From: Exiguobacterium sp. KRL4
GTDB taxonomy: Bacteria; Bacillota; Bacilli; Exiguobacteriales; Exiguobacteriaceae
Assembly: GCF_001870785.1 (NCBI RefSeq)
Contig: NZ_MOLV01000004.1
Location: forward strand, 310,001-374,000
Direction of reading: 5' to 3'
Length of the DNA stretch: 64,000 nucleotides
Shown: in pieces, positions 17,094-24,983 of the stretch
Layout of the letters: each line of letters opens with the position of its first letter
Position numbering within the stretch: the first letter of the stretch is position 1
Program-made: the position numbers and the translations under genes
Notes under the pieces: generated by a model
Databases searched by the model: none
Seen by the model: the letters and a program-made list of their open reading frames with translations, nothing else
Told to the model about the DNA's origin: nothing

Positions 17094-18614
17094 GTGGAGA
17101 CAGATCAGAATCAGATAGAAAAACAAATCCACCAGACAATCCTCATGGTCGAACGGTTACTTCGGATGGAGTCTGTTCCTAAGTCAGAGTTACTTGTTTT
17201 TTCAGACTGGTTGAACCGATTCGGTAAACACGACGAACTCGATTTTTTTGAAAGACAAGCATCACGCTGGATTCAGGAGTTAGAAGGTATTGCCGAGACG
17301 GTCACACCGGATCAAATCCAGATGCTACTTGCACCGGTCATTGATCATCTTTCGGAACGAAGCCGAAAGAAAGTGATTCGTAAGGAAATGATTCTTTCTG
17401 TCACAAAACGATTTTTAGACAATATTCAATGGAAAAAATCACTTGAAAACGAACGGTATCTGACACGTTTTTTTGGCTCTATTGAAGACACATTAGAAGT
17501 CGGATATGATCTTCACGTCGATGCGATGCTGATTGATTATGAAATCATTCAGACAACAGATGAAACCTTGCTCTTCAAGCTGATTAAAAAAGTAGAGGCA
17601 GCCTTCATTCCGCTGATCATCATCGGTCCAACCGATTCGTCGATCCGCCAAACCTGTTATCAGCTAGGAGCAGATGATTACTGGGATGCAACCGTTTTGA
17701 TTGAGGAACGTCAAATTCGTCTGAAACGATTGCTGCGTAAACTTCGGACGGTTTCGGCGACGATTTTAGTGGATGAATTGACAGGTGCCTTTAATCGTAA
17801 GTATCTCCAAAATGCGTATCGCCGGCGGACATCACGTCTTGAACGGGATGGACAGTTATTTGCCTTGGCAATATTTGATTTGGATCATTTTAAACGGATC
17901 AACGATCTGCATGGTCATCCGGCAGGCGACCTTGTATTGGCAGAGCTTGCCGTATTGACGAAACAAGCCATCCGACAAGAAGACGAATTGATTCGATTTG
18001 GTGGTGAAGAATTCATGTTGCTGTTTAGTGCCGACGATTCGGAACACGCAGTTGATATGATGGAGAAGGTCCGAGCGCGGATTGAACGGCATACGTTTCC
18101 GAACGGATTAAAGGTCACGGTATCAATTGGCTTAACGGTCATCAAGGATGCAACCATGGATGTAGAAGAGATGACTTCTGAAGCTGACGAAGCGCTGTAC
18201 CAAGCAAAACGAAATGGTAGAAATCAAGTGACGATCTATTCGGTGGCAACTGCAAAAGAAAAAATGGAGGCATTGATTAAAATCGAATCGAACTCGTTTG
18301 ATCAGCTTGCGCCATTGCCGCTTCCACATCACGCCAAGTACCATTTTCGGATCATTCCTTATGACGAGACGTCGGTTGCCCCACTTCAGCTGTGTGTGCT
18401 ACCACTCGATCAACTGGCGGCTTCAAACTTTAAATTGTTAGAGGAATGGAAACAGTTCCGCGACGGCATGATTGAAGTCATTGCGATCGCGTCAGAAGAA
18501 AATCAGTTACTGGGCCAAGCACTTGAACGGGGAGTGACAGATTATTGTTTGTCTCCACTTGACCGGGATCAGCTAGAAGAGCAAATTCGACAATGGACAG
18601 TCCGTCTTCCTTAA
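17094..18614 (+). CDS. GGDEF diguanylate cyclase flanked by receiver-like domains
   Basis: The 506-residue soluble protein has four parts. The N-terminus is helical (about 1-115, possibly Hpt-like). A receiver-like domain follows (about 125-220; MLIDYEI, LIIIGPTD, GADDYWDA), then a GGDEF domain (about 230-390), then a second receiver-like domain (about 410-505, ending DYCLSPLDRDQLEEQI). The GGDEF active site is intact (RFGGEEF), with an inhibitory RxxD (RQED) five residues before it. It should therefore make c-di-GMP from two GTP under product feedback. The phospho-acceptor patterns are incomplete, so the receivers may not be phosphorylated. GTG 17094 has AGGGGG 7 bases upstream. Confidence 0.85.
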   Translation: METDQNQIEKQIHQTILMVERLLRMESVPKSELLVFSDWLNRFGKHDELDFFERQASRWIQELEGIAETVTPDQIQMLLAPVIDHLSERSRKKVIRKEMILSVTKRFLDNIQWKKSLENERYLTRFFGSIEDTLEVGYDLHVDAMLIDYEIIQTTDETLLFKLIKKVEAAFIPLIIIGPTDSSIRQTCYQLGADDYWDATVLIEERQIRLKRLLRKLRTVSATILVDELTGAFNRKYLQNAYRRRTSRLERDGQLFALAIFDLDHFKRINDLHGHPAGDLVLAELAVLTKQAIRQEDELIRFGGEEFMLLFSADDSEHAVDMMEKVRARIERHTFPNGLKVTVSIGLTVIKDATMDVEEMTSEADEALYQAKRNGRNQVTIYSVATAKEKMEALIKIESNSFDQLAPLPLPHHAKYHFRIIPYDETSVAPLQLCVLPLDQLAASNFKLLEEWKQFRDGMIEVIAIASEENQLLGQALERGVTDYCLSPLDRDQLEEQIRQWTVRLP

Positions 18615-18617
18615 ATG

Positions 18618-18659
18618 AAAAAGGTATCGACACGTCATGGACGTATCGATACCTTTTTT
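18618..18659. terminator. Bidirectional terminator
   Basis: AAAAAGGTATCGA pairs with TCGATACCTTTTTT around a CACGTCATGGACGTA loop that can pair further. It lies between the GGDEF gene and dfrA, which are convergent. Confidence 0.85.
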
Positions 18660-18670
18660 GAGGACGTATG

Positions 18671-19162
18671 TTAGTTAGACGGGACAAAACGGTCAAACCG
18701 TTTGATTGTAAAAGCAAAGGCATGAGTACGATCGATCGGATGAAATGTTTCCGTCGTTTGGACAAAGTCGTTTGGTAACTCGGGGTAATAGACGTCTCCT
18801 TCAATGACGGCGTCGATTTCGGTCGCATAGATCCGTTTGACATGAGACAACGTCTGTCGGAACAACTCACCGCCACCAATCAAAAAAACTTCATCATCCG
18901 TATGCAGATATGCATCAAGTTTACTCAAGTCGTGCCAAATGGTGACACCTTCTGGACGAAATGAAAGATCCCGGGTGATGACGATATTTTCACGTCCAGG
19001 TAAGGGACGACCAATCGAAATAAAGGTCTTCCGACCCATGATGACCGGTTTACCATAAGTCGTTTGTTTGAAGTGAGCCAAGTCAGCGGGCAGATGCCAA
19101 GGCATCGCATTTTCCCGACCGATGACACGATTGTTTGAATAGGCGACGATATGTGAAATCAT
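18671..19162 (-). CDS. dfrA: Dihydrofolate reductase
   Basis: The 163-residue enzyme reduces dihydrofolate to tetrahydrofolate with NADPH, regenerating the folate consumed by the adjacent thymidylate synthase. Family features include [24 protein letters not shown] with the catalytic aspartate, [16 protein letters not shown] and FLIGGGELF. The start overlaps the thyA stop by four bases (ATGA), the usual thyA-folA coupling. Length is normal. Confidence 0.95.
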   Translation of the reverse strand: MISHIVAYSNNRVIGRENAMPWHLPADLAHFKQTTYGKPVIMGRKTFISIGRPLPGRENIVITRDLSFRPEGVTIWHDLSKLDAYLHTDDEVFLIGGGELFRQTLSHVKRIYATEIDAVIEGDVYYPELPNDFVQTTETFHPIDRTHAFAFTIKRFDRFVPSN

Positions 19163-19953
19163 ACGGCGACCACTCCTTTGATATGAGGGTCCGGATCGTA
19201 TCCTTCAATAATGATATCTTCAAACGTAAAGTCCTCGATCCGTTCGATTTCCCGCGCAAAACGAATGGTCGGTAATGGTTTTGGTGTCCGACTTAATTGA
19301 AGCTCAACTTGCTCCAAATGGTTCGCATAGATATGAGCGTCACCTAATGTATGCACGAAGTCCCCGACTTCCAGCTTACAGACATGGGCAATCATATGGG
19401 TCAGTAAGGCATAGGAAGCGATATTAAACGGTACCCCTAGGAAGACATCCGCGGACCGTTGATAGAGCTGACAGGACAACTTTCCGTTTGCGACATAAAA
19501 TTGAAACAACAGGTGACAAGGTGGTAATGCCATCTCTTCTAGCTGGCCGGGGTTCCAGGCGCTGACGATCAAACGACGTGAATCCGGATTGGTTTTAATT
19601 TGTTCGATGACATCTGCCAATTGATCAACCGTCGAGCCGTCCGGTTTAGGGAATGAACGCCATTGGGCACCATAGACAGGTCCGAGATTTCCGTCTTCGT
19701 CCGCCCACTCGTTCCAGATCCGTACACCATGATCTTGTAAATAGGAGATGTTCGTGTCACCGGAAATGAACCAGATCAACTCGTGGATGATGGATTTCAT
19801 ATGTAGTTTTTTAGTCGTCACCATCGGAAACCCGTCTTGTAAAGGGAACCGCATTTGATGACCAAAAATGCTGGTCGTCCCGGTTCCCGTCCGGTCTTCT
19901 TTTTGGATGCCGTTCGTTAAGATTTCGTGACAAAGTTGATGATACTGTCTCAT
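19159..19953 (-). CDS. thyA: Thymidylate synthase (ThyA type)
   Basis: The 264-residue enzyme methylates dUMP to dTMP using methylene-tetrahydrofolate. The length equals that of E. coli ThyA. Visible features are [13 protein letters not shown] (phosphate loop), the catalytic cysteine in [32 protein letters not shown] and the C-terminal VAV. RBS AGAGGGGGA precedes ATG 19953. It forms an operon with dfrA. A -10/-35 pair lies about 35-60 bases upstream. Confidence 0.96.
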   Translation of the reverse strand: MRQYHQLCHEILTNGIQKEDRTGTGTTSIFGHQMRFPLQDGFPMVTTKKLHMKSIIHELIWFISGDTNISYLQDHGVRIWNEWADEDGNLGPVYGAQWRSFPKPDGSTVDQLADVIEQIKTNPDSRRLIVSAWNPGQLEEMALPPCHLLFQFYVANGKLSCQLYQRSADVFLGVPFNIASYALLTHMIAHVCKLEVGDFVHTLGDAHIYANHLEQVELQLSRTPKPLPTIRFAREIERIEDFTFEDIIIEGYDPDPHIKGVVAV

Positions 19954-19985
19954 GAATTAAATCCCCCTCTAAAAGCTATCTCCCT

Positions 19986-20015
19986 ATTGTAGCCGAATCC
20001 GTTCGGTCGAATCAA
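19986..20015 (-). promoter_or_regulatory. Promoter of thyA-dfrA
   Basis: On the minus strand TTGATT (20015-20010), an 18-base spacer and TACAAT (19991-19986) form a SigA-type promoter. The -35 overlaps the end of the upstream membrane-protein gene. Confidence 0.5.
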
Positions 20016-20629
20016 CTGTTGGTTGAGGCAGGAAGATGGCAGCGGAATAAATAACTGAACAGCCCGAATAACGGAATCAGATCGCGCCAACCGAGTCGTT
20101 GATCTTGGCGAATTCGAATTCGGTGTAACATGAACAACTGTAGGATGTAGAACATCACAAGGTCGACAGTCATCGTGCGTACGAATTGATTTGTCATAAA
20201 GTAAATCTGGAAAATGGACCAATCGGATCGAGCGAGTGCGAGCCAGATGACGATGGCGGAAAGAACAGCGAGCACGGCGACGAGGTACGGAACAAATTTA
20301 CGGCGCCGAAACGGTAAAAAAGTTTGACGCGGAATCGCAAGTGCTAAATAGGGCATTAAAATAAACGATCCTAACACAAAGGCTCCACAACTAGCCAACA
20401 TCGGGGAAGGTTTTAAAAAACGTTTTTCATCCAAAAACAACATAAAAAAAGCAGCTGGATAAATGCCGAGTAAGGTAAACAAACTCAGTGCGGACGTATC
20501 AAATTGACTTTGGTCAAAACGGAAGAAGGAGAACAGAAAACCAGCGGGGAATACACGGTTGTTTCCGAACACTAAAATAAATACGATGGCGATTGCCCAA
20601 ATCAAAAATAATAAGTAGCGGCGGTACAT
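20012..20629 (-). CDS. Hypothetical multi-pass membrane protein
   Basis: The 205-residue protein has about six hydrophobic segments, starting with RYLLFLIWAIAIVFILVFG. Basic clusters between segments (PFRRRKFVP, HRIRIRQDQR) suggest cytoplasmic loops. I do not recognise a family. The C-terminal HLPASTNS tail is hydrophilic. RBS GGAGGAATGAC precedes ATG 20629. It reads in the same direction as thyA but is probably separate, because a thyA promoter lies at its 3' end. Function unknown. Confidence 0.65.
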   Translation of the reverse strand: MYRRYLLFLIWAIAIVFILVFGNNRVFPAGFLFSFFRFDQSQFDTSALSLFTLLGIYPAAFFMLFLDEKRFLKPSPMLASCGAFVLGSFILMPYLALAIPRQTFLPFRRRKFVPYLVAVLAVLSAIVIWLALARSDWSIFQIYFMTNQFVRTMTVDLVMFYILQLFMLHRIRIRQDQRLGWRDLIPLFGLFSYLFRCHLPASTNS

Positions 20630-20737
20630 AGTGTCATTCCTCCTTTCCTAAATCATTTTCCTCTATCTGACGGTTTTAAACGTCAAACCGAACGTAGAGA
20701 CAACTTCAGTATACCTTACGAAAATAAGGGAATCTCC

Positions 20738-20767
20738 TTGTTCTTGCCGCTTTGTTCGTGATACGAT
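20738..20767 (+). promoter_or_regulatory. Candidate SigA promoter of malL
   Basis: TTGTTC (20738-20743), an 18-base spacer and TACGAT (20762-20767) lie upstream of two operator-like palindromes and the alpha-glucosidase start. Confidence 0.4.
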
Positions 20768-20781
20768 GTCGATGAAATAAA

Positions 20782-20795
20782 TGGAAGCGCTTTTA
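20782..20795 (+). promoter_or_regulatory. cre-like operator 1 upstream of malL
   Basis: TGGAAGCGCTTTTA matches the CcpA/LacI-family pattern TGNAANCGNTNNCA except at the penultimate base. It lies about 15 bases downstream of the candidate -10, a roadblock position. Confidence 0.5.
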
Positions 20796-20803
20796 AAAAT
20801 AAA

Positions 20804-20817
20804 TGCAATCGCTTGCA
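20804..20817 (+). promoter_or_regulatory. cre/LacI-type operator 2 upstream of malL
   Basis: TGCAATCGCTTGCA is a near-perfect palindrome with a central CG. It fits TGNAANCGNTNNCA fully. It could bind CcpA or a dedicated maltose-type LacI regulator; no such regulator gene is adjacent. Confidence 0.6.
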
Positions 20818-20848
20818 TTAAATAGTCATGAGGGAGTCGATCAATCTG

Positions 20849-22522
20849 ATGGAACGTAAATGGTGGCATGACAGTGTGGTCTATCAAATCTATCCGCGGA
20901 GTTTCAAAGATTCAAATGGTGACGGAATTGGTGATCTTGTCGGAATCATCGAAAAACTGGATTACTTAAAAGAACTTGGGATCGATGTCATTTGGCTGAG
21001 TCCGGTCTATGATTCACCAAATGATGACAATGGATACGATATTCGTGATTATGAAGCCATCATGGCCGAATTCGGAACGATGGCGGATTTTGATCGATTA
21101 CTGGACCAAGCACATGATCGGGGTATTAAAATCGTAATGGATCTTGTGGTCAACCATTCATCTGACGAGCATGCCTGGTTCGCAGAATCTCGCAAAAGTA
21201 AGGATAATCCTTACCGTGATTATTACATTTGGCGAAGTAGACAGGAAGACGGAACGTTACCGAATAACTGGGGATCGATCTTTTCAGGTCCAGCCTGGGA
21301 ACTGGATGAAGCAACTAACGAATATTACTTGCACCTCTTCTCAAAAAAGCAACCTGATCTGAATTGGGAAAATGAACAGTTGCGTCAAGAAGTCTACCAG
21401 ATGATTACCCGGTGGTTGGACCGAGGAATCGATGGATTCCGGATGGACGTCATTAATTTGATTTCGAAGACACCGGGTCTTCCGGATGCGACGGTCTCTC
21501 CAGGGGCACTTTACGGCGAGGGTGGACAACATTATATTAATGGTCCACGGATTCATGAATTTTTGAAAGAAATGAATGATGCCTCGTTCGGCAATTATGA
21601 TGTGTTGACAGTAGGCGAAATGCCGGGTGCGACGACGGACGATGCGATTCTCTATACCGATCCTGAACGAAAAGAAGTTAATATGGTCTTTACGTTCGAA
21701 CATATGGATCTGGATTCCGGACCAAACGGGAAGTGGGATGTCCAACCGTTTGATCTTCAAAAACTAAAAACAAACTTCACGAAATGGCAAGTCGCTCTTC
21801 ATGAAAAAGGGTGGAACTCACTTTATTGGAACAATCATGATCAACCACGCGTCGTCAGTCGCTTTGGAAATGATACGACCTACCGCGTCGCGTCAGCGAA
21901 AATGTTGGCGACGTTGTTACATTTATTAAAAGGAACTCCCTACATCTATCAAGGGGAAGAAATCGGGATGACAAACGTCGCTTTTGAATCGATCGATGAT
22001 TATGAAGACATCGAAATTCGAAATATGTGGAAAGAACGTATCGAACAAGGGGCATCACCCGAAGACTTGTTGCGCTCGATTCATCTAAAGGGACGGGATA
22101 ACGCTCGAACTCCGATCCAATGGGACGCGACAGACCATGGAGGCTTCACGACGGGAACACCCTGGTTGAAGGTCAACCCGAATTATCCATCCATCAATGT
22201 CGAACAAGCTTTACAAGATCCGAACTCGATTTTCTATTACTATAAACAATTGATTGCATTACGCCATCAACATGATTTGATTGTTTATGGAGAGTATGCG
22301 TTAATCTTGGAAGAAGAGCCTGAAGTCTATGCCTATACGAGAACGTATGAAAAGGAAACATGGTATATCTACTGTTCCTTTGCTCAATCAGACGTAACGG
22401 TTCCGCTCGTACACGATACGACAGATCCAGTCATTGGAAACTATGACGCCTCACCTATCGTGACAGACCAAAAGTTGACACTTCGTCCTTACGAGGCAAT
22501 CGTGTATCGCACAATGCAATAA
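20849..22522 (+). CDS. malL: GH13 oligo-1,6-glucosidase / alpha-glucosidase
   Basis: The 557-residue cytosolic (beta/alpha)8 glycosidase closely follows B. subtilis MalL: WWHDSVVYQIYPRSF at the start, DLVVNHSSDEHAWF, then three catalytic sites. These are the nucleophile aspartate in GFRMDVIN, the acid/base glutamate in TVGEMPG and the transition-state aspartate in NNHDQPRV. GMTN after YQGEEI favours alpha-1,6/alpha-glucosidase specificity, so it should release glucose from isomaltose-type oligosaccharides. ATG 20849 begins the conserved sequence; ATG 20828 is also in frame but overlaps the GAGGGAG ribosome-binding site. It stands alone, without PTS or ABC sugar genes. Two operator palindromes before it suggest carbon-catabolite or maltose control. 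Confidence 0.92.
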   Translation: MERKWWHDSVVYQIYPRSFKDSNGDGIGDLVGIIEKLDYLKELGIDVIWLSPVYDSPNDDNGYDIRDYEAIMAEFGTMADFDRLLDQAHDRGIKIVMDLVVNHSSDEHAWFAESRKSKDNPYRDYYIWRSRQEDGTLPNNWGSIFSGPAWELDEATNEYYLHLFSKKQPDLNWENEQLRQEVYQMITRWLDRGIDGFRMDVINLISKTPGLPDATVSPGALYGEGGQHYINGPRIHEFLKEMNDASFGNYDVLTVGEMPGATTDDAILYTDPERKEVNMVFTFEHMDLDSGPNGKWDVQPFDLQKLKTNFTKWQVALHEKGWNSLYWNNHDQPRVVSRFGNDTTYRVASAKMLATLLHLLKGTPYIYQGEEIGMTNVAFESIDDYEDIEIRNMWKERIEQGASPEDLLRSIHLKGRDNARTPIQWDATDHGGFTTGTPWLKVNPNYPSINVEQALQDPNSIFYYYKQLIALRHQHDLIVYGEYALILEEEPEVYAYTRTYEKETWYIYCSFAQSDVTVPLVHDTTDPVIGNYDASPIVTDQKLTLRPYEAIVYRTMQ

Positions 22523-22554
22523 AAAAGGAACGGCCTCAAAAATAAGTTTCTAAC

Positions 22555-22595
22555 AAAAACGGGTTGACGGATTTCAAATCCGTCAACCCGTTTTT
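22555..22595. terminator. Strong terminator after malL
   Basis: AAAAACGGGTTGACGGATTT and AAATCCGTCAACCCGTTTTT form a 20-base inverted repeat centred on one C. It is symmetrical, so it can act on both strands. Confidence 0.9.
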
Positions 22596-22611
22596 AGTAT
22601 TTGGTAAAAGG

Positions 22612-22646
22612 AAATCACGCGAATCCTGTAGGGAAGCGCGTGATTT
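22612..22646. repeat. 10-bp inverted repeat of unknown role
   Basis: AAATCACGCG pairs with CGCGTGATTT across a 15-base loop that lacks a T tract. It lies between the malL terminator and the orphan IS605-like hairpin and could be its scaffold stem. Confidence 0.5.
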
Positions 22647-22665
22647 GCGTGGTCACTTTTTGAGT

Positions 22666-22705
22666 CCGCCCACTTCAACTGTACCGAAAAGTGGGTGGAG
22701 TTCAA
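22666..22705 (+). repeat. Orphan IS200/IS605-like right-end hairpin
   Basis: CCGCCCACTT pairs with AAGTGGGTGG (one G-T) over a 13-base loop and is followed by AGTTCAA. The TnpB element right end (minus strand) reads hairpin then TAGTTCAA, the same arrangement. No tnpB or left end accompanies it, so it may be a relic end or a stand-alone guide-RNA locus. The following bases form the 3' end of the PilZ gene on the other strand. Confidence 0.4.
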
Positions 22706-23058
22706 GGTTTTTCCTTGACGATTTGTTTGATCGCCTCAATGATTCGTTGTTGATCTTCTTTCGTCGTGTCTAATCGAACACCATATAAACGCTGTGCCTC
22801 CGTCCATTTTTCATGTAAAATCTGACCGGATACGTTCAGCGGTTCTGAACCGAGTAAAAGTGAAAATTCGACGACGATAGAAGTCGAACGATCGATTGGC
22901 AACTTCAATGGCGTTGCAATGGCGATACCACTGGGAGAAATATTGTGAATTTCCATTAACCCAGCCGGTGTCCGACGTCCTTCTTTGACGAGATAGAATT
23001 CACCAGTGATCGGTTCATCAAAGTGATACCGAAACGACTCATTTCGTTTGATTTTCAA
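22702..23058 (-). CDS. PilZ-domain protein (c-di-GMP receptor candidate)
   Basis: The 118-residue single-domain protein has a basic N-terminus with two arginines (RNESFR), then a beta barrel with the second PilZ motif (HNISPSGIAIATP, a D/NxSxxG variant). These motifs bind c-di-GMP in the family; the arginine spacing is one residue longer than the canonical RxxxR. It probably relays c-di-GMP to motility or envelope targets. I chose TTG 23058 because AGGAGG lies 8 bases upstream; the GTG at 23067 overlaps that site. Its stop codon lies at the edge of the orphan hairpin. Confidence 0.75.
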   Translation of the reverse strand: MKIKRNESFRYHFDEPITGEFYLVKEGRRTPAGLMEIHNISPSGIAIATPLKLPIDRSTSIVVEFSLLLGSEPLNVSGQILHEKWTEAQRLYGVRLDTTKEDQQRIIEAIKQIVKEKP

Positions 23059-23141
23059 GAAGACCACCTCCTAATTTCCATTATCCATTAAAAGAAGACA
23101 ATCTTCTAGACGGGTGTCTCAAAAGAAGGGAAATCAACAAA

Positions 23142-23840
23142 TCAAGCAGCGAGATCTTTAGAAGAAGCCGTCGGATGGATTCGTTTTGCAAGATACATGA
23201 ATGGAGTAGCGACCCAAGCGATTACAAACTTCGCTAAGTACGTCGTCACAAAAATCTGCCACCAAATATCAAACGGTAAATCATGAAATGCAATCGCACA
23301 AAACGTTAACGTATCAATCAGTTGGCTTAAGACGGTCGAACCAGTCGTCCGCAACCACAGCTTTTTTTCGCCTGTTTTTTGGCGGATCTTAGAATAGATG
23401 AAGACATCAAATAGTTGAGAAACGAGATAAGCGGATAAACTACCAAGGGCAATCCACGGAAGTAAGCCGAATAATAAGTTTAAGGAACTCGACATGTCTT
23501 TAGCAAGCGTATCGTTAAGGGGTGTATACAAAAGACTGTATTGCATGAGGAATGTTGTTGTGATCAAAGAGAAAAAGCCCATGTAGACGCCTTGACGAGC
23601 AACTTTTTTCCCGTATTTTTCGTTTAAGATGTCTGTTGCCAAGTAACAGCTTCCATACACGACATTCCCTAATGTGAAGATATAAGAATAAATTTCAACT
23701 TGTTGTGTCACTTGAATGTTCGCGATGATCGTTGCGATGGCAATCCACATCAACAAACCGGTTTTACCAAACAAACGATAACTGAGTAATAATAATCCCA
23801 TCGTAATAAGAATCGAAGGGAACCATAACCATTCATTCAT
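23142..23840 (-). CDS. Queuosine precursor transporter (YhhQ/VUT family)
   Basis: The 232-residue protein has about six membrane helices. Family hallmarks are NIQVTQQVEI, NVVYGSCYLATDILNEKYGKK, AYLVSQLFDVFIYSKI and the SQLIDT stretch near the C-terminal half. YhhQ-type proteins import queuosine precursors such as preQ0 or preQ1 for tRNA modification; B. subtilis YpdP is the likely counterpart. I see no preQ1 riboswitch aptamer in the short leader. RBS AAAGGAGGACACG precedes ATG 23840. Confidence 0.88.
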   Translation of the reverse strand: MNEWLWFPSILITMGLLLLSYRLFGKTGLLMWIAIATIIANIQVTQQVEIYSYIFTLGNVVYGSCYLATDILNEKYGKKVARQGVYMGFFSLITTTFLMQYSLLYTPLNDTLAKDMSSSLNLLFGLLPWIALGSLSAYLVSQLFDVFIYSKIRQKTGEKKLWLRTTGSTVLSQLIDTLTFCAIAFHDLPFDIWWQIFVTTYLAKFVIAWVATPFMYLAKRIHPTASSKDLAA

Positions 23841-23902
23841 CCACGTGTCCTCCTTTCAGAATCATACAAAGAAAAATTTTACGCTTAAATTGAGGATCTG
23901 TC

Positions 23903-23930
23903 AAAAAAAACCGACGCAAGTTCGCGTCGG
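23903..23930 (-). terminator. Rho-independent terminator of the GNAT gene
   Basis: CCGACGC/GCGTCGG stem with a six-base loop; on the minus strand it is followed by eight T residues. Confidence 0.85.
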
Positions 23931-23937
23931 CATACGA

Positions 23938-24417
23938 TCAAGGTCGTTGCAACGAATAACGTTTACGGCGACCTTTACTAAAATAATCATTCTGTTGTAC
24001 GAATCCATTCGTCTTAAAAATCTGACAGGCAATCTCTTGGTGAGGTGACGTCGGTAAGACACGAGCACGTACTTCATAGACCGCTAGCACGTCTGATTGT
24101 TGTAAAGCGAACTGAACAGCTTTGGTTCCATAACCCCGTCGGCTATAGGCATCAAAAATCATTAAGTCCAGTTGGAAGTAATGGCCCATTTTCAATAGAA
24201 GTAGGCGTCCCACCAGTTGATCGTCGACAAGAATATCAAAATAAAAGTCTTCTGAATAACTGTGTTCGACGGAATCAAAAGCGCGTTCCACCCCGAGTTC
24301 ATGATTGTAGCCTTGAATTTCCTGACTGGATAATCCGTAAGCCTGTTCCCCGTACTTTAAAAAATGTTCGAATTCGGTCTGGTCGACGTGACGTAATGCT
24401 CGACGCTTTAAATCCAT
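23938..24417 (-). CDS. GNAT-family N-acetyltransferase
   Basis: The 159-residue protein has the GNAT fold. Motif A with the acetyl-CoA pyrophosphate loop is seen as IFDAYSRRGYGTKAVQFAL (R/Q-x2-G-x-G). Motif B follows as the NGFVQQNDYFSKG region. It transfers an acetyl group from acetyl-CoA to an unknown amine. ATG 24417 has GGAGGA seven bases upstream; the extension to 24459 precedes that site. It is monocistronic. Confidence 0.82.
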   Translation of the reverse strand: MDLKRRALRHVDQTEFEHFLKYGEQAYGLSSQEIQGYNHELGVERAFDSVEHSYSEDFYFDILVDDQLVGRLLLLKMGHYFQLDLMIFDAYSRRGYGTKAVQFALQQSDVLAVYEVRARVLPTSPHQEIACQIFKTNGFVQQNDYFSKGRRKRYSLQRP

Positions 24418-24625
24418 GACGTTGTCCTCCTCTGATCGCAATTCACTCTGCTTATTCATTATAGCGACTCGAAGAAAGAAATTGCAAAAGATAGCTGAAA
24501 CGAATGCCGGAAACAGTCATCCCGAAAAATAAGGGGATTGTAAACGGATTGTGATTGTTTCATTTAGTGATGGATATGGTAAAGTAATGATGTAGACATC
24601 TGTATGCTGGAAGGAGTTGGGGAAT

Positions 24626-24940
24626 GTGTTCACAGAACGGGATGGAATTAAATTACGCTTGGAACAGATTGAACGTTTATACTCAGATTTAAATCGTGAA
24701 GCAAAACAATTAACGGAGCGGTTACGCCAACTGGATGAACAAGGTGACGAAGTGCGTCACGATCTTGCATTAAATAAAGAAGATCGCGATCATCTGAAAT
24801 CAAGTATCGATGAGACGTTACAAGCCTTGTTGCAACGGACGACCGTCGACGCCAAAGTCGAACAAGAAAAACAAGAAGACTTGATTTCAAAAAAAGCACT
24901 CATCGAGGACATCGAAGGGTTATTGAAGAAAAAGAAATAA
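24626..24940 (+). CDS. Small coiled-coil hypothetical protein
   Basis: The 104-residue protein is almost wholly charged and helical. Heptad-like spacing of leucines (LEQIERLYSDLNREAKQLTE) predicts a coiled coil, and it ends with a lysine run. It has no membrane or signal segment. I do not recognise the family. GTG 24626 has AAGGAG nine bases upstream. A terminator follows at once. Confidence 0.6.
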   Translation: MFTERDGIKLRLEQIERLYSDLNREAKQLTERLRQLDEQGDEVRHDLALNKEDRDHLKSSIDETLQALLQRTTVDAKVEQEKQEDLISKKALIEDIEGLLKKKK

Positions 24941-24966
24941 GCTGGCGTAGGCTAGCTTATTTTTTT
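24937..24966 (+). terminator. Rho-independent terminator
   Basis: ATAAGCTGGC pairs with GCTAGCTTAT across a short GTAG loop with one G-T pair, followed by six T residues. Confidence 0.8.
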
Positions 24967-24983
24967 CTGGGAGTGGAAAGATT

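Noticed and set aside
22564-22773. Open frame across the malL terminator and orphan hairpin
   Set aside because: It runs through two hairpins, has no ribosome-binding site and overlaps the PilZ gene in antisense.
23841-23902. preQ1 riboswitch before the queuosine-precursor transporter
   Set aside because: The short leader lacks the preQ1-I pseudoknot pattern; the only hairpin there is the upstream gene's terminator.
24045-24419. 124-codon plus-strand frame opposite the GNAT gene
   Set aside because: It is fully antisense to a clear acetyltransferase gene and lacks recognisable protein features.
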